A stretch of DNA of 50,000 nt from an uncultured Pelagibacteraceae bacterium (lineage in GTDB: Bacteria; Pseudomonadota; Alphaproteobacteria; Pelagibacterales; Pelagibacteraceae), in the NCBI GenBank assembly GCA_902582735.1, contig CACHTB010000005.1, positions 1-50,000 of the forward strand, in the 5' to 3' direction. This document shows positions 7,723 to 17,370 of the stretch, in pieces. The notes beneath the pieces were generated by a model, which saw only the letters and a program-made list of their open reading frames with translations, made no database searches and had not been told where the DNA came from. The translations under genes were made by a program, and so were the position numbers. The stretch's first letter is position 1. Every line of letters begins with the position of its first letter.

Positions 7723-8862
7723 ATGAAGGAATTAGCTAAAATTTCTTCTTGGAAATATTCAAAATTTTTATCCAATAAAAGATATAATTTTTCAAGAAAG
7801 CAAGTTTTAAAACATCTATCTAAACAATTTATAGATAAAGCTTATAACAAAATATCAAAGTGGAAAGGATACTCTCCTACCCCGCTAATCAAATTAAATA
7901 AACTTAATAAAAATCTTAAACTTAAAAATATTTTTTATAAAGACGAGTCTAAAAGATTTCATTTAAAATCTTTTAAAGCATTGGGTGGTGCTTATGCGGT
8001 TGAGGATATCTCAAAAGGGAAAAAAAATATTATGATTTCATCAGCAACAGCTGGAAACCATGGAAGATCAGTTGCCTGGGGAGCTCAAAGGTTGGGTCTT
8101 GAATGTAGAATATTTGTTAGTCAGTACGTTAGCGAAACAAGAGTTAAAGAAATAGAAAAATTTGGAGCTACTGTCACTAGAGTTAAAGGTGATTATGAAA
8201 GTTCTTTAAACGAATGCATAAGACAAACTAAAAAAAATAAGTGGCATATTGTTCAGGATGTCTCTAATAAAAATTATAAATATGTGCCTCAACTTACAAT
8301 GGCAGGTTATTCAATAATGATTAAAGAAATATCTAAACAAACAAATCAGTACATTACCCATGTTTTTCTCCAAGCAGGTGTTGGAGGGATGGCGGCTGGA
8401 TCTGTGGCGGGTATAGCAAGATATTTTAAAAGAATTCCAAAGATAATTGTAGTTGAACCGAAAGAAGCAGCCTGTGTTTTAAAAAGTATTGAGGCTAAAA
8501 AAATGAAAAAAATTAAAATAAAAAAAGAAAGTATTATGGGAGGTATGTCGTGTAACGAAATGTCCCTGGTACCTTGGAACGTTTTAAATAAATCTGTAAA
8601 TCATTGTATAACTATAGATGATTCAAAAGTACCAAATACAGTTGCAATGTTAGCTAAATCAAAGTTCAGTAATAAAAAAATTACAGGTGGTGAGTGTGCA
8701 ACACCTGGAATAATTAGCTTGATAGCTGCATGTAATGATAAAAAAATTAAAAATCTTTTGGAGCTTGATGAAAAATCAAATGTACTTGTTATGGGATGTG
8801 AAGGTAATGCAGATGCTACATTATATAATAAGCTATTGTCTCAAGGTTTAAAGAAGATCTAG
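7723..8862 (+). CDS. PLP-dependent lyase, diaminopropionate ammonia-lyase-like
   Basis: Fold type II PLP enzyme of the DpaL/YgeX group, which cleaves 2,3-diaminopropionate to pyruvate and two ammonia. Seen: KDESKRFHLKSFKALGG with the PLP lysine K85, the phosphate cup ATAGNHGRSVAWGA, LQAGVGGMAAG, MGGMSCNEMS and a C-terminal GCEGNADA. By comparison with the E. coli enzyme as I recall it, Asp189 is kept (D179 in IVQDVS) but Asp120, just before GNHG, is alanine here (A110), and about 18 residues between the lysine and GNHG are missing. The catalytic scope may therefore differ (L-isomer only, or another beta-substituted amino acid). It sits 1 base after glnT and 2 bases before the photolyase gene, implying co-transcription. 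Confidence 0.75.
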   Translation: MKELAKISSWKYSKFLSNKRYNFSRKQVLKHLSKQFIDKAYNKISKWKGYSPTPLIKLNKLNKNLKLKNIFYKDESKRFHLKSFKALGGAYAVEDISKGKKNIMISSATAGNHGRSVAWGAQRLGLECRIFVSQYVSETRVKEIEKFGATVTRVKGDYESSLNECIRQTKKNKWHIVQDVSNKNYKYVPQLTMAGYSIMIKEISKQTNQYITHVFLQAGVGGMAAGSVAGIARYFKRIPKIIVVEPKEAACVLKSIEAKKMKKIKIKKESIMGGMSCNEMSLVPWNVLNKSVNHCITIDDSKVPNTVAMLAKSKFSNKKITGGECATPGIISLIAACNDKKIKNLLELDEKSNVLVMGCEGNADATLYNKLLSQGLKKI

Positions 8863-8864
8863 AT

Positions 8865-10283
8865 ATGTCTGATTGTGCTGTTGTTTGGATAAGGGATGAT
8901 TTTAGAATTAGAAATAATCATGCTCTATCGTACGCTTGTAAAAACCATGATGCTGTAACTGCTATTTACATACATAATAAAGAGTATTTTGATGGAAAAA
9001 GAGAAGCTCAAAGATGGTGGATTAGTAAATCACTGGAGAGTTTTTCAAATGATCTAGAAAAATTTAACATCAAGTTAGAGACAATTATTTCTGATGAAAC
9101 TTCATTTTACTCAAAATTAAAGACAAAAGATAAAATATCGATTTATTGGAATAAGGTTTATGAACCAGATCATTTAAAATTAGATAATGAAATAGAAAAA
9201 ATTTTAGAAAAAAAAGATATTCCATTTAAATTTTTTAAAGGAAATATTTTAAACGAATATCAATCAATTACTAAAAATGATGGAACACCCTTTAAGGTTT
9301 TCAGTCCCTTTTGGAGAAATGCGGAACAAGTATTTCTGGATGCAGTTCCACAAAAAACGTCAGAGATAAAAAAGTTAAAAAGTAAAAAAGTTTTATTTAA
9401 TTCTAAAGATAATTTTAAACAAATTATGCCTAAAAAAGATTGGTTTAAAAAGTTTGATCAATATTGGAAGCCATCTGAGGATGAAGCTCACAAAAACTTA
9501 AAAGAATTTATAAGTAACAGAATTTCAAAATATGGTGTTGATAGAGATTACCCTTCAATAAATGGATCTTCAAAATTATCTCCCTATATTAGAAATGGTC
9601 AAATACATGTGGCTGCAATATATGAAAAAAGCTCAAAGGATATTAAAAAAAATATAAGTATTAGAAAATATATTAATGAACTTGGGTGGAGAGAATTTTC
9701 TCATAGTTTAATTAATTACTTTCCACAAATGCTAAAAGGAAACTTAAGAAAAGAATTTGATAGATTTCCATGGGAAAAAAATTCTAAAAATCTTAAAGCA
9801 TGGAAACAAGGCATGACTGGTTATCCAATTGTTGATGCAGGAATGCGAGAACTTTATGAAACAGGTTGGATGCATAATAGAATTAGAATGGTAGTTGGGT
9901 CATTTTTAGTAAAACATTTGAGAATTAATTGGAAAGAAGGTGAAAAATATTTCAGAAATTGTTTACTAGATTTTAATGAAGCTAATAATGTTGCTCAATG
10001 GCAATGGGTTGCAGGATGTGGTGCTGATGCAGCTCCTTACTTTAGAATATTTAATCCAATTCTTCAGGGAGAAAAATTTGATAAAGAAGGATTATACGTA
10101 AAAAAATGGGTACCAGAATTAAGTAAAGTTCCTTCAAAATTTATTCATAAGCCTTGGGAGATGGAATTAAAATATCAAGAAGCAATAAATACTATTATTG
10201 GAAAAAATTATCCCAAACCAATTGTAATTCATGAAGAAGCAAGAGCTGCAGCTTTAAATGCTTTTCAAAGTTTAAGGAAATAA
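8865..10283 (+). CDS. phrB: Deoxyribodipyrimidine photolyase (class I CPD type)
   Basis: Light-dependent DNA repair flavoenzyme that splits cyclobutane pyrimidine dimers. The N-terminal Rossmann domain begins VVWIRDDFRIRNNHALS; the C-terminal FAD domain has NELGWREFSH, WKQGMTGYPIVDAGMREL, TGWMHNRIRMVVGSFL and NNVAQWQWVAGCGADAAPYFRIFNP, all hallmark photolyase motifs. Its 472 aa match the family. The start is 2 bases after the lyase stop, so it may be the last gene of the glx-glnT unit, and the next gene (10290) is convergent only 6 bases away. A photolyase suits a sunlit surface-ocean life. Confidence 0.96.
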   Translation: MSDCAVVWIRDDFRIRNNHALSYACKNHDAVTAIYIHNKEYFDGKREAQRWWISKSLESFSNDLEKFNIKLETIISDETSFYSKLKTKDKISIYWNKVYEPDHLKLDNEIEKILEKKDIPFKFFKGNILNEYQSITKNDGTPFKVFSPFWRNAEQVFLDAVPQKTSEIKKLKSKKVLFNSKDNFKQIMPKKDWFKKFDQYWKPSEDEAHKNLKEFISNRISKYGVDRDYPSINGSSKLSPYIRNGQIHVAAIYEKSSKDIKKNISIRKYINELGWREFSHSLINYFPQMLKGNLRKEFDRFPWEKNSKNLKAWKQGMTGYPIVDAGMRELYETGWMHNRIRMVVGSFLVKHLRINWKEGEKYFRNCLLDFNEANNVAQWQWVAGCGADAAPYFRIFNPILQGEKFDKEGLYVKKWVPELSKVPSKFIHKPWEMELKYQEAINTIIGKNYPKPIVIHEEARAAALNAFQSLRK

Positions 10284-10289
10284 ATTTTA

Positions 10290-10709
10290 TTAGTTTCCTA
10301 AAAAGTGATGGATAATTTTTCTTTTTTGTGGATTAAGCCTATGTTCAAATAAATATAAACCCTGCCATGTTCCAAGTAACAAATGACTATCTTTAATACT
10401 CAAAGAGATTTGATTATTTGTCAATGCTGATTTTATGTGAGCAGGCATATCATCTTTTCCTTCTGTGGTATGAACATATAACTTGTTATCCATAGGAGCT
10501 AATTTATCAAAATAATTGATTAAATCTGTTTGAACATCTGGGTCTGCATTTTCTTGAACAATTATGGATGCGCTGGTGTGTTGAATACTCAAATTTAATA
10601 GTCCATTTCTAAAATTATTTTTATTAATCCAATTAATTGTTTCACTGGTAAATTCGTATAACTTTTGGCCATTTGTGTTTAATTGAAGATTGAAAAATTC
10701 CTGTTTCAT
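10290..10709 (-). CDS. YjbQ family (UPF0047) protein
   Basis: Small 139-aa trimeric-fold family often annotated as secondary thiamine-phosphate synthase, with physiological role unclear. Diagnostic motifs are all present: LSIQHTSASIIVQENADPDV, the DDMPAHIKSAL helix and LLLGTWQGLYLFEHR with conserved His residues. It lies 5 bases downstream of zapE on the same strand and is probably the last gene of the bamB-cupin-zapE run. Full length with a normal ending. Confidence 0.9.
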   Translation of the reverse strand: MKQEFFNLQLNTNGQKLYEFTSETINWINKNNFRNGLLNLSIQHTSASIIVQENADPDVQTDLINYFDKLAPMDNKLYVHTTEGKDDMPAHIKSALTNNQISLSIKDSHLLLGTWQGLYLFEHRLNPQKRKIIHHFLGN

Positions 10710-10714
10710 ATATT

Positions 10715-11764
10715 TTATTCTCTAGATGTTAATTCATATAAACGACTTATGGTACGTTTAAATGGTTTTTCTAATAATCTAGATGAAGTAAACTTATCTA
10801 AACTTTGATTACTTGTTACTGCAATAGAAATATTTTTGTCGTAAATTACATCTAATAGAGTAATAAATCGTTGCTGTTGGTTTGAATTAGTATCATTAAA
10901 TTTTGGAATTTGATCTATGACAATAAATTTACAGTTTTTAATTATTTCTAAATAATCTTCAGCACCTAAATTTTGATCACAAAGATCATTAAAATTAAAT
11001 CTTGCAATTCCCTCATAAAAATTTTCTATTTTAAAATCTCTTCCTTTTACATTGATTGTAATTTTAGAGTGTTTTTTATCTTTTGTAATTGTCCTAAAAA
11101 ATTTATTAATCTTAAAGTTTGTCTCCTGGTTTAAGGGATAAAAATATCTTTGTTTTTGATTATCATTAGATTTTCTATAATCATCTTCAATTTTAAGCTC
11201 ATGGTCGATTGATTGACCCTCCATAATTTTTATGAAAGGTTTAAACTGATCTCGCTGAAGACCGTCTTTATATAATTCTGAGATTTTAGTATTTGAAGTG
11301 ACGATAATTTTTATATCCTCTTTAAATATTTGATCAAATAATTTACCTAAAATCATTGCATCTACAATATTAGTTACTTGAAACTCGTCAAAATAAATTA
11401 ACGACGCCTTTGATTTAAGATTTTTAACGAATTGATTTATTACATTTTCTTCATTTTTATCTTTTCGCTCATGAACAAAATCATGAAAACTTAACATAAA
11501 CTCATTAAAGTGTTGTCTTAATTTTTTCTGATCTAATTGATCAAAAAAAAAATTTAAAATCATTGTTTTTCCAACACCTACACCTCCAAATAAATAAAAA
11601 CCTTTTTTGGAATATTGTTTCGAAAATAACTTTGAAAAAAAAGATTTAAAATTTGATTTATAATATTGCTCTAGTTTTTTTATAACTGTAATTTGATTAG
11701 GGTTAACCTCTAATTCTTGATTATTACAATAAGATATAAAATCTTTCTCAAATGTCTTTGGCAT
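10715..11764 (-). CDS. zapE: ZapE / AFG1-like ATPase
   Basis: P-loop ATPase of the AFG1/ZapE family, linked to division-ring function and quality control at the inner membrane. It shows Walker A GGVGVGKT (residues 60-67), Walker B LIYFDEFQVTN (near residue 120), a TSNTKISELY sensor segment and a late FITLLDVIYD ... SNQSLDKF ... FKRTISRLYEL region typical of the family. At 349 aa it is a normal length. It abuts the cupin gene (stop/start overlap at 11764) and precedes the YjbQ gene. Confidence 0.93.
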   Translation of the reverse strand: MPKTFEKDFISYCNNQELEVNPNQITVIKKLEQYYKSNFKSFFSKLFSKQYSKKGFYLFGGVGVGKTMILNFFFDQLDQKKLRQHFNEFMLSFHDFVHERKDKNEENVINQFVKNLKSKASLIYFDEFQVTNIVDAMILGKLFDQIFKEDIKIIVTSNTKISELYKDGLQRDQFKPFIKIMEGQSIDHELKIEDDYRKSNDNQKQRYFYPLNQETNFKINKFFRTITKDKKHSKITINVKGRDFKIENFYEGIARFNFNDLCDQNLGAEDYLEIIKNCKFIVIDQIPKFNDTNSNQQQRFITLLDVIYDKNISIAVTSNQSLDKFTSSRLLEKPFKRTISRLYELTSRE

Positions 11765-12195
11765 TAATTTTTTTTCGTTTTAAAATCAATACCGTATTCT
11801 GATCTTGGACCTTTTCTCAAACCAAAGGGCCCTGAAAAGAAAATTGTCATAGGCTTTGTTCCTGGTTTAAGATCAACTCTGTGAAATGTATTAGCAGATC
11901 TAAAACCAATGTAGCCTGGTCTTCTCCAAAATTTACCTTTAATTGTGGTTTCCCAATAACCTCCTCTAATTATGATTGTCATGTAAGGAAATAAATGATT
12001 ATGAACACCATCTCCATGATCGTCATCTAGCATTTCGTGAATTAAAATATTAAATGGAAACCATTTAGGTCTGTTTCTAAATAAAATATAATATCTATTC
12101 ATCCAAGGTTTTGCTTGATCGTAATTTGGATGTGAAGGGCCTCTATCTAAAACAACCTTTTTTCGCCCTAACTTTTCAAGTAACTTTAAAAACAT
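11764..12195 (-). CDS. Cupin-fold protein of unknown function
   Basis: A 143-aa protein whose middle looks like a cupin barrel: HGDGVHNHLFPYMTIIIRGGYWE gives two His of cupin motif 1 (H-x-H) but no Glu at the usual spacing, and SANTFHRVDLKPG gives the motif 2 His. Three histidines could hold Fe, Mn or Zn as in cysteine-dioxygenase-like cupins. No signal peptide. It is wedged between bamB and zapE with one-base overlaps on both sides, so it is translated with them. Substrate unknown. Confidence 0.7.
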   Translation of the reverse strand: MFLKLLEKLGRKKVVLDRGPSHPNYDQAKPWMNRYYILFRNRPKWFPFNILIHEMLDDDHGDGVHNHLFPYMTIIIRGGYWETTIKGKFWRRPGYIGFRSANTFHRVDLKPGTKPMTIFFSGPFGLRKGPRSEYGIDFKTKKN

Positions 12196-13472
12196 TATTC
12201 AACTTTAATAATAGCATTACTCGTTAAAATGAACATGCCATCGTCAAAAACGCTGGGTCTATTAATTCTTGATTTTCCTATTTTATAAAACCCTTCCTCA
12301 TTTCCTGAAACTGCGTTCAACTTTATCAATTTTCCACTGTTTAAAGAGACATAAATCTTATTTTGTGCAAGTATAAATCCAGTTGGTTCAATTTTATTTT
12401 TCTTATTTTCAATATTTTTAAATATATTTGTAATCCTTAAGACATTTCCAGTTTTATCATCGATTACAAATAAAAAACCTTCTTTTGAAATTGAAAAAAC
12501 ATAATCTTCAATAACTGTTGGTCTTAGACTTGAGTTGATGGTTTGTTTATATTTTAATACACCAGATCTTGCATCGATTGCAAAAAACTCATTTCTATTA
12601 TTTGAAAAGTAAATCGCATCATTTGCAAAAACAATATCTGAATTCTCTAACGTAAATGCATCTTGGAAAATTAATGTGCTTTGTGTGGGAGTTTGCCAAA
12701 CTAAACTTCCATCATTAGCATTTAAAGCGGTTACATCACCAATACTATTTATAAAAAATACAACCTCTCCTTTTGTTACAAGAGATAATTTTTTTTGAGA
12801 TTTAATAAATGGGTTATCAGTATCAAAATTCCATAGCTCTTTACCATCTTTCACTGAAAATGCTCTTATAACATTATCAAAGTCAACAGCTACCACACTG
12901 TTTTTAATAATTTTTGCATTTGAATTAAATCCAACCTTGCTTTCTATATTCCAGTTTAATTCTCCTGTTTCTAATTTTATAGAATAAACTTTTGAAAGAT
13001 TATCAAGTACGAATATATCAGGTCCAGATTGTGCAAAATATAAAATTGGTTTTAATTTTTTCTCTTTTTTTGTGTAATGATTTATTTTCCAATATTCCTC
13101 AAAATCTGTTGAAGTTTTAAAGATATCTCCTTTTCCTGTAAAAAACACCAAACTATTATCATCAGTAAACAACGTTTCAAGTTGATTAAATTTAAATTGA
13201 TCAATAGTTGAAAATTTATACGAAAAGGTGTTTTCAAAATTTGAGTTAAAGTCTAAGTTTCCGCTGTTGTTTGAATTGCTTGATAAAAAGGGTTCACCCT
13301 TTGTGATTGTTGATATTTGAATATTTAAAGTAGGATTTAATTCTTGTTCTATTGGTTTTGATTTTTCAAATAAAGTTATAGCATTTGGATTTTCTTCAAC
13401 CTTTTTATCCTTAAAACCACAATTCGATAAAAATAAAAGTAAAACTAGATATAAAAAAAACTTACTCACCAA
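12195..13472 (-). CDS. bamB: Outer-membrane assembly lipoprotein BamB (PQQ-like beta-propeller)
   Basis: Begins with a lipoprotein signal peptide: hydrophobic FFLYLVLLLFL and lipobox LSNC with Cys18 as the lipidated residue. The rest is a beta-propeller made of repeats such as GELNWNIES, GKELWNFD, GSLVWQTPT and SGVLKYKQT, the PQQ/WD-like pattern of BamB, which helps the Bam complex insert outer-membrane beta-barrels. Length (425 aa) is near the usual 390-450. It follows the TPR membrane gene with an 11-base overlap, as in many proteobacteria where yfgM-bamB-der occur together; der is not next to it here. Confidence 0.85.
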   Translation of the reverse strand: MVSKFFLYLVLLLFLSNCGFKDKKVEENPNAITLFEKSKPIEQELNPTLNIQISTITKGEPFLSSNSNNSGNLDFNSNFENTFSYKFSTIDQFKFNQLETLFTDDNSLVFFTGKGDIFKTSTDFEEYWKINHYTKKEKKLKPILYFAQSGPDIFVLDNLSKVYSIKLETGELNWNIESKVGFNSNAKIIKNSVVAVDFDNVIRAFSVKDGKELWNFDTDNPFIKSQKKLSLVTKGEVVFFINSIGDVTALNANDGSLVWQTPTQSTLIFQDAFTLENSDIVFANDAIYFSNNRNEFFAIDARSGVLKYKQTINSSLRPTVIEDYVFSISKEGFLFVIDDKTGNVLRITNIFKNIENKKNKIEPTGFILAQNKIYVSLNSGKLIKLNAVSGNEEGFYKIGKSRINRPSVFDDGMFILTSNAIIKVE

Positions 13473-14103
13473 AGTCTACACGTAATCTTTTTAGCGCTTC
13501 TGTTTTAATTTTTTGACTAGCGTTCTCAAGGTTTGCTAATTGTTGAAAAAACTCTTTAGATTTTTGTTTTTGATTGTTTGCAAAATAATATTCTGCCATT
13601 AAATATAAACCATGGGGCTTCCAAATACTTTCTGATTTTATTACAGGATTTAAAATATCTAAAAGCTCATTTTCATTTGCAAAATCTGAATTAAATAAAC
13701 CCTTTTTGAAGATGTTTAAATTTTTTGTTTCTTTGTCTAGTCCACTGTCATTAATTATAACATCAAAATATTGGTTTATTTCTTCATTTGAAGTTATAAG
13801 CTGATTATCAATTAAGAAATAAAAAGCTAAAGGTGAGTAAGTACTATCTTTTTCATTAATAATTGTTTTTAATTCCTCAAGGACATCTGTTTGACCACTT
13901 TCATATTTTATTACTGCTAAATTATATTGATCAGCAAGTTTTGCTTTTTTTCTTGTTTGAAGCTCTTCGTAAAGAAAATAGCCACACAAAATTAAGATTA
14001 AAACAACAAAAACTGAGATAAGAGATTTTCTATTATTTACAAAAAAATTCTTAATTCTTTCGTTTCGAGTATTGGTATTTATAATATCTATTTCTTCGTC
14101 CAT
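13462..14103 (-). CDS. TPR-like inner-membrane protein (YfgM/TPR_21 type)
   Basis: A 213-aa single-span protein: a cytoplasmic N-terminal 25 residues, membrane segment about 27-47 (LISVFVVLILILCGYFLY) and a periplasmic helical region with TPR-like pattern (ADQYNLAVIKY, LAFYFLIDN, GLYLMAEYYFANNQKQKSKEFF). This architecture and the position just upstream of bamB match YfgM, an ancillary SecYEG/periplasmic chaperone-network protein. It starts immediately after aconitase (one-base overlap at 14103). Confidence 0.8.
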   Translation of the reverse strand: MDEEIDIINTNTRNERIKNFFVNNRKSLISVFVVLILILCGYFLYEELQTRKKAKLADQYNLAVIKYESGQTDVLEELKTIINEKDSTYSPLAFYFLIDNQLITSNEEINQYFDVIINDSGLDKETKNLNIFKKGLFNSDFANENELLDILNPVIKSESIWKPHGLYLMAEYYFANNQKQKSKEFFQQLANLENASQKIKTEALKRLRVDFGE

Positions 14104-16772
14104 TAAATCATGTTCCTTAAAACGTACTGTAAAATGCCACCATTTTTATAATATTCCAATTCATTTTTAGTGTCTATTCTACATAACATTTTAATCTTTT
14201 TAATATCTCCAGATTGATATTTAAATTCAACTTCAACCTCGTCTCTTGGATTAATGCCTTTTTCAATATCAATTATTGAAATAAGTTCAGATCCCTTTAA
14301 ATTTAAATTCTCTCTATTCATATCACCGACAAACTGTAAAGGTAAAACTCCCATTCCAATTAAATTTGATCTGTGAATTCTTTCAAAGCTTTCAGCAAGA
14401 ACTGCTTTAACACCTAAAAGTTTTGTACCCTTGGCTGCCCAATCTCTTGAAGATCCTGTACCGTATTCTTTTCCACCAATAACAACTAAATCAGTTCCTC
14501 TTTTCTTATATTCAACTACAGCATCATAAACAGGCATTACTTTTTCTTCTGGATATAATTTTGTAAACCCACCCTCGGTTCCTGGTGCCATTTCATTTCT
14601 AATTCTAATATTTGCAAAGGTTCCTCTCATCATAACTTCATGATTTCCTCTTCTTGAACCATAAGAATTATAATCTTTTGGTAGAATTTGATGTTTCATA
14701 AAATATTCACCTGTTGGACTTTCTTTTTGAATAGAGCCTGCTGGAGAAATATGGTCAGTTGTGACACTATCTCCTAAAATTAAAAGAGGTCTTGCATCTT
14801 TTATTTCTTTAAATCCTTCTGGTTCATCAGAAAGATTATCAAAGAACGGGGGTTTCTTTACATATGTTGAAGTATCTTCCCAATTATAAATGCTGCTTTC
14901 CTCTGTTTTAATTTTTTGCCATTGTTCAGGTCCTTCTGAAACATTTGAGTATCTTTTAATAAACATTTCGGCATTTAAAGATTTTTGTAAAGTATCTTCT
15001 ATCTCTTGATTTGTTGGCCAAATATCTTTTAAGAAAACATCATTACCATCTTTATCTTTTCCGAGTGGATCTTTGTATAAATCTTTGTGCATAGAGCCTG
15101 CAATTGCGTAAGCAACAACTAATGGGGGTGATGCTAAGTAATTTGCTTTAACTAAAGGCGAAATTCTTCCTTCAAAGTTTCTATTGCCAGATAAGACTGA
15201 AACTGCATAAATATTTTCATCTTTAATTGCATCAGAAATATTGTCAGGTAATGGACCTGAATTTCCTATACAAGTAGTGCAACCATAACCTACTAAATTA
15301 AATCCAAGTTGATCAAGATAAGTATTTAAACCTGCTTTTGCTAAATAATCTGTTACAACTTGCGAGCCTGGCGCTAATGATGTTTTAACCCAAGGTTTTG
15401 TTGTAAGTCCTTTTTCAATTGCTTTTTTTGCAAGCAAACCTGCTCCGATTAAAACACTTGGATTTGATGTATTGGTACAAGATGTAATCGCTGCAATTAC
15501 AATATGTCCATCTTTTAATTTATAATCTTCACCACTTACTTTTGCAGAACTTGGTTCTTTCTTTTTAGTTATTTCCTCAAAAACCTTTTTAAAGCTTGAC
15601 GATGCTTGTGTTAATAAAACCTTATCTTGCGGTCTCTTAGGTCCAGATATAGTTGGAACCACCTTTGACATATCTAAAGAAACAGTATCAGTAAATTCAA
15701 TTCCATCACTTGCCCATAGACCTTGTTCTTTTGCATAAGCTTCAACTATATCTACTGTTTGTTTATCTCTTCCTGAAAAGTTTAAGTATTTTAAAGTTTC
15801 ATTATCAATTGGGAAAAATCCACAAGTTGCACCGTATTCTGGTGCCATGTTTGCAATGGTTGCACGATCTGCAAGAGTTAGATTTTTTAAACCTTCTCCA
15901 TAAAATTCAACAAACTTACCAACAACACCCTTATCTCTGAGCATTTTAACAACTGTTAAAACTAAATCTGTTGCAGTAGTTCCTTCTGGGAGTTTATTAG
16001 TTAATTGAAATCCAATTACTTCTGGAATAAGCATTGATATTGGCTGACCTAACATTCCTGCTTCAGCTTCAATTCCTCCTACTCCCCATCCTAAAACTGA
16101 TAAACCATTTACCATTGTAGTATGACTGTCTGTTCCAACTAAAGTATCTGGGAAAATATAATCTTCATCTTTATATTTTTCTGACCAAACAACTTTAGAT
16201 AAATATTCTAAGTTTACCTGGTGACAAATTCCTGTCCCTGGAGGAACTATTCTAAAATTATTAAAAGCTTGTTGTCCCCACTTTAAAAAAGAATATCTCT
16301 CAGAATTTCTATTGAATTCAATATCTACATTTTCTTTTAAAGAATTTGCACTTGCAAATTTATCAACTTGAACTGAGTGATCTATTACTAGATCAACCGA
16401 AGATAAAGGGTTTATGGTATTTGGATCTTTATTTTTTTCTTTAACAGCTTCCCTCATTGCAGCAAGATCCGCAACTGCTGGAATACCAGTATAATCTTGA
16501 AGTAAAACTCTTGCAGGTCTGTAAGCTATTTCAGTTTTAGATTTTTTTGTTTTAAGCCATTTTTTGATAGCTTCAATTTGATTTTTAGTAACACTTAAAT
16601 CGTCTTCATATCTTAATAAATTTTCTAATAATACTTTGAGAGATTTTGGAAGTGTGCTTACCCCATCAAGACCATTATTTTCAGCAGCTTTAATTGAATA
16701 ATATTTGTATTTTTTTCCACTGATTTCTAAATCAGATAAAGATTTATAAGAGTTTTTTGGTCCTGGCTTCAT
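14103..16772 (-). CDS. acnA: Aconitate hydratase A
   Basis: TCA-cycle enzyme converting citrate to isocitrate with a [4Fe-4S] cluster. The 889 aa are standard for AcnA. Cluster cysteines are visible in AITSCTNTSNPS and in GCTTCIGNSGP; other signatures are DLVIDHSVQVD, GTDSHTTMVNGL and the swivelling-domain GKEYGTGSSRDWAAKG. It is followed by the TPR-bamB genes and preceded by a LysE-family gene 2 bases away. Confidence 0.98.
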   Translation of the reverse strand: MKPGPKNSYKSLSDLEISGKKYKYYSIKAAENNGLDGVSTLPKSLKVLLENLLRYEDDLSVTKNQIEAIKKWLKTKKSKTEIAYRPARVLLQDYTGIPAVADLAAMREAVKEKNKDPNTINPLSSVDLVIDHSVQVDKFASANSLKENVDIEFNRNSERYSFLKWGQQAFNNFRIVPPGTGICHQVNLEYLSKVVWSEKYKDEDYIFPDTLVGTDSHTTMVNGLSVLGWGVGGIEAEAGMLGQPISMLIPEVIGFQLTNKLPEGTTATDLVLTVVKMLRDKGVVGKFVEFYGEGLKNLTLADRATIANMAPEYGATCGFFPIDNETLKYLNFSGRDKQTVDIVEAYAKEQGLWASDGIEFTDTVSLDMSKVVPTISGPKRPQDKVLLTQASSSFKKVFEEITKKKEPSSAKVSGEDYKLKDGHIVIAAITSCTNTSNPSVLIGAGLLAKKAIEKGLTTKPWVKTSLAPGSQVVTDYLAKAGLNTYLDQLGFNLVGYGCTTCIGNSGPLPDNISDAIKDENIYAVSVLSGNRNFEGRISPLVKANYLASPPLVVAYAIAGSMHKDLYKDPLGKDKDGNDVFLKDIWPTNQEIEDTLQKSLNAEMFIKRYSNVSEGPEQWQKIKTEESSIYNWEDTSTYVKKPPFFDNLSDEPEGFKEIKDARPLLILGDSVTTDHISPAGSIQKESPTGEYFMKHQILPKDYNSYGSRRGNHEVMMRGTFANIRIRNEMAPGTEGGFTKLYPEEKVMPVYDAVVEYKKRGTDLVVIGGKEYGTGSSRDWAAKGTKLLGVKAVLAESFERIHRSNLIGMGVLPLQFVGDMNRENLNLKGSELISIIDIEKGINPRDEVEVEFKYQSGDIKKIKMLCRIDTKNELEYYKNGGILQYVLRNMI

Positions 16773-16774
16773 GT

Positions 16775-17365
16775 TTATATATAAATAGTTACAATGCTTA
16801 GCAAAAGAAGCAGTGACATAGCATAATTAAAGTAATTTATAAATTTATCATTTGTCGCGAATTTCCTTAAAAATTTACCTATAAATGTCCATAAAGTAAT
16901 GCTCGTGCTTGAGAAAATAAAGGCAAGTAAAACGATTTGAATCGCATAACTTAAATAGTTTTCTCCAAGCTCTAAATAAGTTGAAACAATAATAATTCCA
17001 AACAAAACTCCTTTTGGATTTAAAAATTGAAAGAAATAAGTATCAAAAAATGTAACTGGATTTTTTTTTTCTTCTTCTTTCGAACTTTTAGAAAAAGAGA
17101 TTTTATAAGCTAAATATAGCAAAAATAAGGTTCCAAGATATTTAAGAATATTTTGTAGAATAGGGAAAATCTTAAAAACATTCATCAGACCAATAGTTAG
17201 AAAAAATATTAATGAGGTAAATCCTAGTGTAACACCTAAGATAAGAGGAATTGTTTTTGTAATTCCAAAATTAAATCCAGAATATGATGCAACTACGTTA
17301 TTTGGACCAGGTGTGAAGGCGGCAACAAACCAAAAAAGAGCTATTGATAATATTTCTGGATGCAT
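16775..17365 (-). CDS. LysE family amino-acid exporter
   Basis: A 196-aa inner-membrane protein with about six hydrophobic segments. The N-terminal FVAAFTPGPNNVVASYSG stretch is the RhtB/LysE signature (PGPN), and FLNPKGVLFGIII is the conserved second-half motif. It probably exports an amino acid or derivative; the substrate cannot be told. It sits between csaA (5 bases upstream) and acnA (2 bases downstream) on the same strand. Confidence 0.9.
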   Translation of the reverse strand: MHPEILSIALFWFVAAFTPGPNNVVASYSGFNFGITKTIPLILGVTLGFTSLIFFLTIGLMNVFKIFPILQNILKYLGTLFLLYLAYKISFSKSSKEEEKKNPVTFFDTYFFQFLNPKGVLFGIIIVSTYLELGENYLSYAIQIVLLAFIFSSTSITLWTFIGKFLRKFATNDKFINYFNYAMSLLLLLSIVTIYI

Positions 17366-17370
17366 ACCTA

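Noticed and set aside
15710..15940. Plus-strand open frame inside aconitase
   Set aside because: Leu/His/Gln-rich shadow of acnA; no coding evidence.
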